A DNA stretch of 56,750 nt. Source: JANRLJ01 sp034437895. GTDB lineage: Bacteria > Chloroflexota > Anaerolineae > Aggregatilineales > Phototrophicaceae. The notes under the pieces are model-generated. The model saw nothing but the letters and a program-made list of their open reading frames with translations, was not told where the DNA came from and did no database searches. Shown here in pieces: positions 32,301-40,674 of this stretch; the stretch's first letter is position 1, and every line of letters begins with the position of its first letter. The position numbers were made by a program, and so were the translations under genes. The DNA lies in the NCBI GenBank assembly GCA_034437895.1, contig DAOTTO010000222.1, positions 1 to 56,750 on the forward strand. The letters are read 5' to 3'.

Positions 32301-32621
32301 TCAAAGATCATCATCAGCCTCATCCTCTTCATATACACCGTTTTCATCTTCCATATCGGTGGCATGAGAACGCTCCAGCGCATCGTGATTCATCCATCCC
32401 GGCATGTCGGATGGCATGTTGGTTTCTCCGAGTGGCACATCCTCATTAATTTGATCAAACCCGTAGGCTTCAAGACCGTCTTCAATTACGGCTAGGTCTT
32501 CATCTTCGGGTCCAATACTTTTTAGAAACTCGCTGGGTCCGCGCAGTTCATTTTCATCAAGTGTGCGTTCCGGCTCATCGTCGAAGCGGTCACCAAAATT
32601 CGGCTTACGTGGATTGTTCAT
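32301..32621 (-). CDS. Hypothetical acidic protein
   Basis: A 106-residue protein of very low predicted pI; it is not recognised. It begins MNNPRKPNFGDRFDDEPERTL, contains ELRGPSEFLKSIGPEDEDLA and a repeated acidic/Met-Pro pattern (NMPSDMPGWMNHDALERS), and ends in an Asp/Glu run. It has no signal peptide or membrane span and looks largely disordered. A clear AAGGGGAG precedes the ATG by about ten bases, which supports translation. It is divergent from the P450 gene. Its stop is only five bases from the outer arm of a large palindrome. Confidence 0.6.
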   Translation of the reverse strand: MNNPRKPNFGDRFDDEPERTLDENELRGPSEFLKSIGPEDEDLAVIEDGLEAYGFDQINEDVPLGETNMPSDMPGWMNHDALERSHATDMEDENGVYEEDEADDDL

Positions 32622-32781
32622 TTTATCAGACTCCCCTTACCTTCAATTATATATTTATCAGATATAGCACATTTACATCGGCGGCTTGTGAGTTTTGCCA
32701 AAGCAACGGGTAAGAAGGCAAGCAAGGTTCGGGATTTGGAATAAAATGAGGAGGCAGCTATTTATTCAAAGGAGCCAAGCT

Positions 32782-34134
32782 ATGTCTCATACCGCAATTC
32801 CATCTGGCCCCAAGGGGGATATCTTTGGCCTGAGTAACACGATTGCCTTTCAACGGGATCCGCTCGGATTTTTGACACGTACCGCGCACGATTATGACGA
32901 CATCATCCATTGGAAGTTTGGCCCTTACAACACCTACATGATTAAGCATCCCGATTACATCCACGACGTGCTGCTGACTCATGCGGATAAGCTCACGAAA
33001 TGGGATCGCTTTATGGCACCCTGGTTTAAAGCCTTTGGGAACGCCTCTTTTAACACTGAGGGCGAACTTTGGCGGCGGCAGCGGCGGCTCTCGCAACCGG
33101 CGTTTCATAGTCAACGCGTGAAAAATTACGCCACACTGATTGTCGAACACACGGAGCGAATGCTTACGCGTTGGCAAGATCAGCAAGAATACGAGATGAA
33201 TCATGAGATGAGCGATACGACGATGGGCATCATCTCCGAGATTCTGTTTGGTATTAAGGACGTTCAAAAAGATGCGGCTGAATTGCACGAGGCGCTCACG
33301 GTAGAGTCGGAAATGATTTATTTAGAAGCATCATCTTTGATCCCCGTGCCGGATTGGGTGCCAACGCCGCGTAACTTGCGTGAGAATAGGGCGATAAAGA
33401 CGGCGGATGACTTTGTTTTGAAAATTGTGGAATCACATCGAGCTTCTGGCATCGATCACGGCGATATGGCCTCCGCGTTGCTTTCTGCGGTTGATACCGA
33501 AGAAGTGGGTGGGATGATGACGGATCGTCAGGTTTGCGATGAACTGAAGGGGTTATTCGCCGCTGGACACGAAACAACCTCCCAAGCTCTCACTTGGACA
33601 CTTTACTTACTCGCAGAGCATCCTGAAATTCAACAAAAATTGTACGAGCATGTTTCCGGTATTTTGGGTGATCGCAGCCCAACATTGGACGATATAACGA
33701 CAATGACCTACACCGATAAAGTGCTGCGCGAGGGGATGCGGATGTATCCCCCGGTGTGGATGCTGCAAATCCGCGAGACGACTGAAGATATTCAGGTAGG
33801 TAATACAACTATCCCTAAAGGCGGGCTGATTTTTATCTGTCCCTGGGTGATGCACCATGATCCGCGTTATTTTCCTGAACCACAGCACTTCGACCCAGAA
33901 CGCTTTGATAGGGATTGGAAAAAGCGCATCCCAACCTATGCTTATTTCCCCTTTGGCGGCGGGATGCACGTTTGTACAGGCAGCCACTTGGCGATGTTAG
34001 AGGCCGAAATTATGTTGGCGATGATGATTCAGCGTTATCGTTTTGAACTCGTGCCAGGGCAAACCATCGAGCCGCAGGCGTTTGTGACGATCCGACCCAA
34101 AAATGGACTTCACCTTAAAATTCATAAACGATAA
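32782..34134 (+). CDS. Cytochrome P450
   Basis: A 450-residue haem monooxygenase of the soluble bacterial type. The I-helix oxygen-activation motif is AGHETTSQALTW, the K-helix ExxR is in LREGMRMYPP, the PERF-like motif is FDPERFDRDW, and the haem-ligand loop is FPFGGGMHVCTGSHLAMLE with Cys as ligand; the Arg of the standard loop is replaced by His, an allowed variant. The segment around WKFGPYNTYMIKHPDYIHDVL is typical of CYP102/CYP3-like folds. The substrate and redox partner are unknown; no ferredoxin or reductase gene is adjacent. The ATG at 32782 has AAGGAG eight bases upstream. Confidence 0.94.
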   Translation: MSHTAIPSGPKGDIFGLSNTIAFQRDPLGFLTRTAHDYDDIIHWKFGPYNTYMIKHPDYIHDVLLTHADKLTKWDRFMAPWFKAFGNASFNTEGELWRRQRRLSQPAFHSQRVKNYATLIVEHTERMLTRWQDQQEYEMNHEMSDTTMGIISEILFGIKDVQKDAAELHEALTVESEMIYLEASSLIPVPDWVPTPRNLRENRAIKTADDFVLKIVESHRASGIDHGDMASALLSAVDTEEVGGMMTDRQVCDELKGLFAAGHETTSQALTWTLYLLAEHPEIQQKLYEHVSGILGDRSPTLDDITTMTYTDKVLREGMRMYPPVWMLQIRETTEDIQVGNTTIPKGGLIFICPWVMHHDPRYFPEPQHFDPERFDRDWKKRIPTYAYFPFGGGMHVCTGSHLAMLEAEIMLAMMIQRYRFELVPGQTIEPQAFVTIRPKNGLHLKIHKR

Positions 34135-34170
34135 GCGTAAAACACGTTATAATCTGTCACGAAATGAGAA

Positions 34171-34200
34171 GGCACAAAGCAGTTTGTGTTGTGCTTTCGT
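34171..34200 (+). terminator. Probable terminator after the P450 gene
   Basis: GCACAA (34172-34177) pairs with TTGTGC (34189-34194). An alternative inner hairpin CACAAA-GCAG-TTTGTG (34173-34188) overlaps it. TTTCGTTTT follows. Confidence 0.5.
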
Positions 34201-34239
34201 TTTCCGTTTATAGCTTATTGATAATGTGAATGGAACACG

Positions 34240-36111
34240 ATGAATTTACACCATTGGACAGCCGGGCTGCATCATGACAGCTCGGAACTCTATGTTTCTA
34301 ATCCCTTGCCGAAGCTGGACGAAATCGTTACGATTCGCCTACGTGCGCCGTTAAATGCGCCGATTGATCGTGTATTCGTCCGCAGTACACCGGATGGCGA
34401 AGGTCATTTTGATCGGATGGAGATTGTCGATCAGGATTCGGTCAGCGCGTATTGGAGCGTGAAGATTAAGGTCACAAATCCATTTTATAATTACCGATTT
34501 AAGATTATCACGACTGAAGGCGCATATACCCTGAATCAGCTCGGCGTGTTCAGGTCGGAAGTTCCCGATTGGCATGATTTTAAGCTCATCGCCAATTTTA
34601 ACGCGCCCGAATGGTTAGAAGACCGTGTTTTTTATCAGATTTTCCCTGATCGTTTTCATGATGGTGACTCAGCGAACAATGTCCCGTTGGGTGGATGGGA
34701 ACAGTGGGGATTTAAAGCACAGCCCCGCGCTTGGGGTGAGCCGCCGATGAAGTGGGAAGACGGCGCGAGCATGGATTTCTTTGGTGGCGATCTGCAAGGG
34801 ATTCATCAGAAAATTGATTATCTACGTGATCTAGGTGTAAACGCTCTTTATCTGACTCCTATTTTTACCAGCAAGAGCAATCATCGCTACAACATCGAAG
34901 ATTTTTATAATGTTGACCCGCACGTCGGTGGCAACGACGCGCTGGTGAATTTGCGCGAGGCACTGCATGAGGCTGATATACGTCTCGTGCTGGACGTGAC
35001 CCCCAACCACACAGGCGATTTGCATCCCTGGTTTATGGAGGGACGCAAAGATGCCAATGCACTGTCGGCTGATTTTTATACCTTTTATGAACGTCCCGAT
35101 GATTACGAGGCATGGCTAGGGGTGAGATCGCTACCTAAGTTGAATTATGCCAGCGAGAAACTGCGTGAGGTCATGTATCGGGCTGAAGACTCGGTGCTGC
35201 GCCATTGGCTTAAAGCACCATACAAAATTGATGGTTGGCGGCTAGATGTGATGAATATGACGGCGCGGCAGGGAAGCCATCAATTTTCGCATAAAATCAT
35301 GCGCGGCATTCGGCGGGCGGTAAAGGCTGAAAATCCACAAGCGTACTTATTAGGGGAAAACTTTTTTGATGGATCGCCCTATCTGCAAGGTGATGAGATG
35401 GACGCGACCATGAATTATTCCGGCTTTAATCTACCGACATGGCGCTGGCTGATTGGTTATGAAAACGGCGCGGATTGGCGACCCGAAATTGCCGATAATG
35501 TGCTTCTGCCTTCTGAGTCTTACGCCGATCAGCTTAATCAGTTCCGAGCATCTATACCTTGGGTGATTGCCAAACAGCAGTTTAACCAATTATGCAGCCA
35601 CGATACCGCCCGTATACTCCATATCGTCAAAGGCGATAAATCGCTGGTCAAATTGGGCGCAGCGATGTTGATGTGCTATGTGGGTGTGCCGTGTGTCTAT
35701 TATGGGGATGAAATTGCGCTCCCCGGCGGTCCCGATCCTGATAATCGGCGCACTATGCCTTGGGATGATGCCCAATGGGATAATGACATGCGGGGGTGGT
35801 ATCAAAAATTAATCGCGCTGCGGCAGAATTCGCCAGCGCTCAAGCGCGGCGGCTATCAACGGGTGATGGCAGAAGGCAACTTGATGGCTTTTCAACGCCA
35901 ATCACCAGAACAGCGCCTAATCGTCGTCGGCTATCGTGGGCCAGATGCGGCGGAAGCAGCAACGATTCCGGTACGGCATACGGGATTAGCGGATGGCGTA
36001 AGGCTCGTGGATTTGCTCGGCAGTGGATTGAGCGTCACCGTAGAAAATGGCGCGATTCAGTTAGGGAAATTGGAAAAAGGCACAACGCTAGTTTTGGAAG
36101 CACACGCATAG
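34240..36111 (+). CDS. GH13 alpha-glycosidase (neopullulanase/cyclomaltodextrinase-like)
   Basis: A 623-residue intracellular GH13 enzyme. An N-terminal beta-sandwich (about 1-125, CBM34-like) precedes the barrel, which opens with VFYQIFPDRFHDGD. Conserved regions: I DVTPNHTG, II GWRLDVMN (nucleophile Asp), III LLGENFFDG (Glu acid/base), IV LCSHDTARI. A C-terminal beta domain follows from about 540. The layout fits neopullulanase, maltogenic amylase or maltodextrin glucosidase (MalZ-like), hydrolysing cyclodextrins or linear maltodextrins; the exact product cannot be read. There is no signal peptide. It works with MalQ and the second GH13. Confidence 0.9.
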   Translation: MNLHHWTAGLHHDSSELYVSNPLPKLDEIVTIRLRAPLNAPIDRVFVRSTPDGEGHFDRMEIVDQDSVSAYWSVKIKVTNPFYNYRFKIITTEGAYTLNQLGVFRSEVPDWHDFKLIANFNAPEWLEDRVFYQIFPDRFHDGDSANNVPLGGWEQWGFKAQPRAWGEPPMKWEDGASMDFFGGDLQGIHQKIDYLRDLGVNALYLTPIFTSKSNHRYNIEDFYNVDPHVGGNDALVNLREALHEADIRLVLDVTPNHTGDLHPWFMEGRKDANALSADFYTFYERPDDYEAWLGVRSLPKLNYASEKLREVMYRAEDSVLRHWLKAPYKIDGWRLDVMNMTARQGSHQFSHKIMRGIRRAVKAENPQAYLLGENFFDGSPYLQGDEMDATMNYSGFNLPTWRWLIGYENGADWRPEIADNVLLPSESYADQLNQFRASIPWVIAKQQFNQLCSHDTARILHIVKGDKSLVKLGAAMLMCYVGVPCVYYGDEIALPGGPDPDNRRTMPWDDAQWDNDMRGWYQKLIALRQNSPALKRGGYQRVMAEGNLMAFQRQSPEQRLIVVGYRGPDAAEAATIPVRHTGLADGVRLVDLLGSGLSVTVENGAIQLGKLEKGTTLVLEAHA

Positions 36112-36124
36112 TTTTATCGAAATA

Positions 36125-36156
36125 AGGCGCGTCACCGTTTCGATGTGGACGCGCCT
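36125..36156. terminator. Bidirectional hairpin between GH13 gene and small convergent gene
   Basis: AGGCGCGTC (36125-36133) and GACGCGCCT (36148-36156) form a nine-pair GC-rich stem. On the minus strand TTATTT follows, so it best serves the 36163-36333 gene; the plus strand has few T. Confidence 0.65.
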
Positions 36157-36162
36157 CAATAG

Positions 36163-36333
36163 TTAGTGTCTGTGCTGCTCGTTTTCTTCTTGGGATTTTT
36201 CAACTTCTTCTTGCGTTTCTTCGGCTTCACGCAAGCGGCGCTCATCTTCAACATCCGCCATTTCAGCGATTTCCTGCTGTCGTACTTTGCCGATTTCATT
36301 GGCTAAGCCGGGAACAAGCGTTGGGTCAATCAT
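36163..36333 (-). CDS. Small charged helical protein, function unknown
   Basis: A 56-residue protein from the second of two consecutive ATGs, six bases after GAGG. MIDPTLVPGLANEIGKVRQ leads into a long Glu/Arg/Gln helix (EIAEMADVEDERRLREAEE) and a tail EENEQHRH. It is almost entirely helical and coiled-coil-prone, without membrane or signal segments. It is not recognised; translation is supported by the ribosome-binding site and a terminator directly behind it. It sits between the two GH13 genes but on the opposite strand. Confidence 0.5.
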   Translation of the reverse strand: MIDPTLVPGLANEIGKVRQQEIAEMADVEDERRLREAEETQEEVEKSQEENEQHRH

Positions 36334-36531
36334 CATAAGCCTCTTTTTCCTAATTTCTCTATAGCATAATTGGCTAGGATAAGATGAAACCAAATAAATC
36401 CTCAAAAATACCTAACGGATTGGCGGTCTTAGGGAAAAGTTTATTTTGGTAACTGACTTAATCTTTGCGTTCTTCCCCTACTCCATTTAATCTCTTAGTG
36501 TGATGTCAAGGTAATACGAGGAGTTCATGTC

Positions 36532-38376
36532 ATGCTGCCTGATCTCAGTTTAGATGCTGCCCGCCGTTTGCGCCCTGAAGGGCCATTTCATCTGCCACCG
36601 CCTGCCCAACCTCCCAACAGCCGTGTCACGCTGACCTTAGAACGTGCCGGACAAATCCGCATCGCTACAAAGGAACCGGAAATCATCCTAACGGATGTGC
36701 GCCGCGATTACACCTGGCGCGTGGGGATGCTGCCCACAAGTGAAGCGCAAATTTGGCAGGCTGAGGTGCTGCTACCGTCAGAGCCGACCATTATTCAGTA
36801 TCACTTTTTAGTGAATGGGGAAAAAGTGCTGGAACGGCGACAGGTGGAAGGGCATAACCGCCCAATTTATGGCGAATGGCAGAGCTTAGATTTCAAGATT
36901 GCCGTGTATGATCCTGCCCGAATGCCTGCCGACTGGACGCAGGGAATGGTGATCTATCAGATTTTCCCGGATCGTTTCGCCAAAGCCCAAAGCGACGACG
37001 AAGCGAAATCCAGGATGAAGGGTGTTTATGGGCATGAACCCGTCTTTAAACAGTGGGGCGATACGCCGGAAGCGCCGCCGCTTGGACGTGATTTTTATGG
37101 CGGTGATCTGCGCGGGGTGATTGAAAAGCTGGATTACTTGCAGGATTTAGGCGTGGACTGCCTGTATTTTAATCCGATCTTCGAGGCCGCGACCAATCAT
37201 CGCTATGAGGCGATTGATTTTATGAAGGTGGATCAAATGCTCGGCACTGAAGCGGATTTTGATACCCTCATCGAAGCCGCCCATCAGCGCGGCATCAAAA
37301 TTGTGTTGGATGCTGTGTTTAATCATTGTTCGACGGACAGCATTTATTTTGACATCGGCGGCAAGTTCGGGGATAAAAATCGCCCAGAAACGCTCGGTGC
37401 CTATCAATCCAAACGCTCTCCTTATTATCGCTGGTTCAAGTTTACCGAATGGCCTTATAAATATGATGCCTGGCTTAGTCTAGGCTTTATGCCGGAATTT
37501 GTGGAATGTCCCGAAATGGAAGCCTATTTCCTCGGTCAAGACGGCGTAACCGCACACTGGCTGGAAAAAGGCATTGATGGCTGGCGCTGCGATGTCTCTG
37601 ATGATAATACCGATGAATTCTGGCGGCGTTTCCGTAAGCGTGTGGATGCGACTAAAGCGGGTGCGTATACTGTCAGCGAGGAATGGCGCGATTCGACACA
37701 TTATCTGTTGGGGGATATGTATAACGCGACCATGAATTATCGGTTTGCGTGGGCGGTGCGCGGTTATCTGGCGACGGATGATCTCACGCCGTCTCAACTT
37801 GATGATCGCCTTCAAGTATGGATGCGCGATACCCCTTCGCCAGCAATCAAGGCACAAATGAATTTGATGGACTCGCACGACACAGATCGGGTACTCACGG
37901 CCTGCCGGGGTGATCGGGCGCGGCTCCTGCAAATTGTGGCTTTTCAGTTGGCTTATCCGGGGGCGCCGTGCATTTATTATGGCAACGAAACCGGCCTAGA
38001 AGGTGCTTTTTCGGAAGATGGGCGGCGCTGCTTCCCTTGGGATAATCTCGATGTTGAACTTCACGCCTTCTTTAAGCGAGCCATCAATCTCCACAAAAAT
38101 TCGTCCGCGCTGCGTTTAGGGAATACCGAAACAATCCTGATTGAAGATGAACGGCGGGTGTATGGCTTTGCGCGACGACATGGCGAACAGGTAGTTTACG
38201 CCTTGTTCAATGCCAGTGCCGAAACGGTAGAGATCGAGATGCCTTTGCGCGAAGATGAAACTGGATTGTGGGTTGATGGGCTGGAAACCCATGCAAATGT
38301 TGAGGCAAGCGTTGGGACTTTAACAGTCAGCCTTAATCCACGCGGTGCGGCCTGGTACATTCGAGAAAATAATTGA
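36532..38376 (+). CDS. GH13 alpha-amylase-family glycosidase (second)
   Basis: A 614-residue GH13 enzyme related to the one at 34240-36111. The N-terminal beta domain (about 1-135) is followed by MVIYQIFPDRFAKA. Regions: I DAVFNHCSTDS, II GWRCDVSDD (nucleophile Asp), III YTVSEEW (Glu), IV NLMDSHDTDRV. A C-terminal beta domain starts near 540. All three catalytic acids are present. GGDLRGVIEKLDYLQDLGVDCLYFNPIFEA is the usual barrel entry, with NHRYEA nearby. Cytosolic; probably cleaves maltodextrins or pullulan-derived oligosaccharides with complementary specificity. AGGAG lies eight bases before the ATG. Confidence 0.9.
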   Translation: MLPDLSLDAARRLRPEGPFHLPPPAQPPNSRVTLTLERAGQIRIATKEPEIILTDVRRDYTWRVGMLPTSEAQIWQAEVLLPSEPTIIQYHFLVNGEKVLERRQVEGHNRPIYGEWQSLDFKIAVYDPARMPADWTQGMVIYQIFPDRFAKAQSDDEAKSRMKGVYGHEPVFKQWGDTPEAPPLGRDFYGGDLRGVIEKLDYLQDLGVDCLYFNPIFEAATNHRYEAIDFMKVDQMLGTEADFDTLIEAAHQRGIKIVLDAVFNHCSTDSIYFDIGGKFGDKNRPETLGAYQSKRSPYYRWFKFTEWPYKYDAWLSLGFMPEFVECPEMEAYFLGQDGVTAHWLEKGIDGWRCDVSDDNTDEFWRRFRKRVDATKAGAYTVSEEWRDSTHYLLGDMYNATMNYRFAWAVRGYLATDDLTPSQLDDRLQVWMRDTPSPAIKAQMNLMDSHDTDRVLTACRGDRARLLQIVAFQLAYPGAPCIYYGNETGLEGAFSEDGRRCFPWDNLDVELHAFFKRAINLHKNSSALRLGNTETILIEDERRVYGFARRHGEQVVYALFNASAETVEIEMPLREDETGLWVDGLETHANVEASVGTLTVSLNPRGAAWYIRENN

Positions 38377-38403
38377 CTCGCCTTACCCAAGTTATGATCT
38401 TTT

Positions 38404-38432
38404 GTAGGGACGACTCGTCGAGTCGCCCCTAC
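38404..38432. repeat. Short palindrome GTAGGGACGACT-N5-AGTCGCCCCTAC
   Basis: Twelve-base arms with one A/C mismatch, 27 bases after the second GH13 stop. It is of a kind that recurs in intergenic regions of this window (14791, 32071, 52839). It might end transcription, but no T-run follows. Confidence 0.6.
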
Positions 38433-38519
38433 CGAAAACGCCGCTTAAGTGTGTAACATCAGTAATTGAGATGACATAGCATCCTTACGAAGTCATCCCG
38501 CAGTCGATAGGATTTCAGA

Positions 38520-39326
38520 TTGATAACAGCAAAACATATCCTGCAAAAACCACCTTTGACGCATGAAACCTTAACGGACGTGACGGATTTATCGCTTTGG
38601 GCGGGGCAGATGCTCTTACAGCATGGCGCGGATTCACAGCGGATTGAGGAAACAGTCCATCATATAGGCACGGGGTTGGGCTGCGATTGGCTCGATATAT
38701 TGGTTTCGCCCAACGCGCTCATCATCACGGCGAACAGCGGCGGGGAATTCCGCACCAAAGTCCGTCGGGTGACACGGTTGGGGGTCAATCTCGCCATTAT
38801 CGATTCAATCAATGATCTCAGCCGCAGGATCGATCATGGCTTAGTAGATCGTGTGTATATCCGGGCGGAGATGGAGCGCATCTCTAAAACGCCTGCGCTT
38901 TATAACCGTTGGCTAATTGTCGGCATGATCGGCTTAAGCTGTGCGGCCTTCTGTCGGCTTTTTGGCGCGGAATTACCGGTTACGCTGGTGACATTTTTCG
39001 CGGCGGCGGCAGCCACTTTTTTCCGGCAGGAGATGATTAAGCGCCATTTGAACCCGTATGTGACGGTCATGGGGACGGCGTTTGTGGCGGGGGTGATTGC
39101 GAGTACCGCGACATTGCTCAAGATAGGGGCGCAGCCGCATCTCGCATTGGCGGCTTCTGTCTTGCTGCTGGTGCCGGGTGTCCCGCTGATTAATGCCGCT
39201 GAAGACCTGCTGTTCGGGCATTCCGTCACCGGGATTGTACGCGGACTAACGGGCGCATTGATCGCGCTGTGTATTGCTTTGGGATTGCTGCTGGCGATGG
39301 GTTTGATGGGGGTAAGCGGCTTATGA
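38520..39326 (+). CDS. ThrE-family exporter subunit, N-terminal half (YjjP-like, DUF1212)
   Basis: A 268-residue protein. The soluble start contains LWAGQMLLQHGADSQRIEETVHHIGTGLG, the ThrE_N hallmark with the conserved GA-x-x-x-R-x-E helix, and NALIITANSGGEFRTKVRRV. Five membrane helices follow from about 135. Full-length ThrE exports threonine and serine; here the two halves are separate proteins, as in the YjjPB succinate exporter. The TTG at 38520 with AGGA about seven bases upstream is the likely start. Substrate (amino or dicarboxylic acid) is not decidable. Confidence 0.82.
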   Translation: MITAKHILQKPPLTHETLTDVTDLSLWAGQMLLQHGADSQRIEETVHHIGTGLGCDWLDILVSPNALIITANSGGEFRTKVRRVTRLGVNLAIIDSINDLSRRIDHGLVDRVYIRAEMERISKTPALYNRWLIVGMIGLSCAAFCRLFGAELPVTLVTFFAAAAATFFRQEMIKRHLNPYVTVMGTAFVAGVIASTATLLKIGAQPHLALAASVLLLVPGVPLINAAEDLLFGHSVTGIVRGLTGALIALCIALGLLLAMGLMGVSGL

Positions 39327-39799
39327 ATCCGTTAGATTTACTCGGCGTAGTGGTTCAGGATGCCTTTTGGTCGGCATTGGCGGCGGCAGGTTTTGCAATG
39401 GTGTTTAATGTGCCGCGCCGGACATTATTTGGCTGTGTGGTCGCCGGGGCGGTAGGCCATGCCTTCCGCACTTTCTTGACTAAAACGATGGGCATACCCA
39501 TTGAGCCAGCAACATTAATGGGCGCGGCGCTGGTAGGATTTGTCGCCATGTTTTTCGCTAGGCGGCTGCGGGCACCTGCTTCGATTTTTGCTATTTGCGG
39601 CGGAATCCCGATGGTGCCGGGGTTGTTTGCTTACAGTGCTATGCTCGGTTTAATCCGATTAGCTGATCCGAATGCGACCAGCGAGGTGCTGCTTAGTGCG
39701 GTGGTCAATTTGGTGCGTACCGGATTAATTCTGGCGGCGATTGCCATCGGAATCGCGCTGCCCAGTTTTATCTTCCGCCGAGAAAAACCCGTCGTTTGA
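39323..39799 (+). CDS. ThrE-family exporter subunit, C-terminal half (YjjB-like, DUF3815)
   Basis: A 158-residue protein with about four or five membrane helices. FWSALAAAGFAMVFNVPRRTL and ICGGIPMVPGLFAYSAMLGL are the YjjB/ThrE_2 blocks, with the conserved PxVPG turn. Its ATG overlaps the stop of the N-terminal-half gene by four bases (ATGA), indicating coupled synthesis of the two subunits in equal amounts. The pair ends seven bases from the convergent DLH-like gene, with no terminator between. Confidence 0.83.
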   Translation: MNPLDLLGVVVQDAFWSALAAAGFAMVFNVPRRTLFGCVVAGAVGHAFRTFLTKTMGIPIEPATLMGAALVGFVAMFFARRLRAPASIFAICGGIPMVPGLFAYSAMLGLIRLADPNATSEVLLSAVVNLVRTGLILAAIAIGIALPSFIFRREKPVV

Positions 39800-39805
39800 G
39801 GCGCA

Positions 39806-40555
39806 CTATTTCGTTTTGTTGATCTTCGGCTTGATGGCGCTTTGGAGGTGTTTGTCCATAAAGGCGAACATCTCACGTAGGGCCAGCCGCTGCTGTTCGC
39901 GTTGAATATCGTTGGGATGATCGAATAAAAATTCGTGACCCAAACCGGGAATAGTGACGACTTTATGGGTAAGGGTTGAAGCCGTGAGTTCTTTGCGAAG
40001 TTTATCGACAGCAGCCGGGACGACGTGCGGTTCATGTTCGCCATAAAGTGCGAGAATGGGCGCTCTTGCATCTTTAAAACGTCCGAAGAAGCGCTGCGGA
40101 AACCCAGCAAATGCGACGGCGGCTTCCAAATCAGTCCGGGTGAGGGCTGCTTCAAACGCTAGACTGCCGCCCATGCCGATTCCAACCGCCGCGACGCTGC
40201 CGTTGCAATTGTTGTGGCGCTCTAAGACGGCTAAAGCACTGTGGATGCGCGGATAACCGTTGCCTTCACCCAGTGCCTCGACGAGCCTCATCGCTTGCTG
40301 CGGGGTATGGGCGGTTTCTCCATTGAACAAATCCGGCACGATCACATAATGTCCCATCGTCGCCATGAGATTGGCTAAACGCCGCACACTACTCGTCAGC
40401 CCCCACCAATCATGGATAAGGGCAACACCGGGGAACTTCATGCCGAGGGTTGGATACGCCCAATAAGCCGGGTCAGGTTTGCCTTCTTCCAGTACAATCT
40501 GGACGTTGCCAGCGATGATAGTGTGTTCAACATGATCGGGATCGTAATTGGGCAT
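39806..40555 (-). CDS. Dienelactone hydrolase-family protein lacking the nucleophile
   Basis: A 249-residue alpha/beta-hydrolase. FPGVALIHDWWGLTSSVRRLANLMATMGHYVIVPDLFNG is the classic DLH start (about 40-78). The nucleophile elbow, normally G-x-C/S-x-G-G, reads VGIGMGGSLAF, so the Cys/Ser position is Gly. ILALYGEHEPHVVP is the acid strand with Glu/His where Asp is usual, and IPGLGHEFLF keeps the catalytic His. The protein is therefore probably not a standard esterase, yet the frame is intact and the fold well kept. The ATG at 40555 has GAGAG six to seven bases upstream. Alternative: a non-hydrolytic or repurposed member. Confidence 0.75.
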   Translation of the reverse strand: MPNYDPDHVEHTIIAGNVQIVLEEGKPDPAYWAYPTLGMKFPGVALIHDWWGLTSSVRRLANLMATMGHYVIVPDLFNGETAHTPQQAMRLVEALGEGNGYPRIHSALAVLERHNNCNGSVAAVGIGMGGSLAFEAALTRTDLEAAVAFAGFPQRFFGRFKDARAPILALYGEHEPHVVPAAVDKLRKELTASTLTHKVVTIPGLGHEFLFDHPNDIQREQQRLALREMFAFMDKHLQSAIKPKINKTK

Positions 40556-40674
40556 ATTGATCTCTCGGTCACTAGCGATGCGCTTTAGATAAAACAAGTG
40601 TCTCTTGCCGATAGTATAGCACGGGCAAGGAGGTTTGCGCCGTTGTTAGACGTTATGATTTCGCCTGAATTTTG

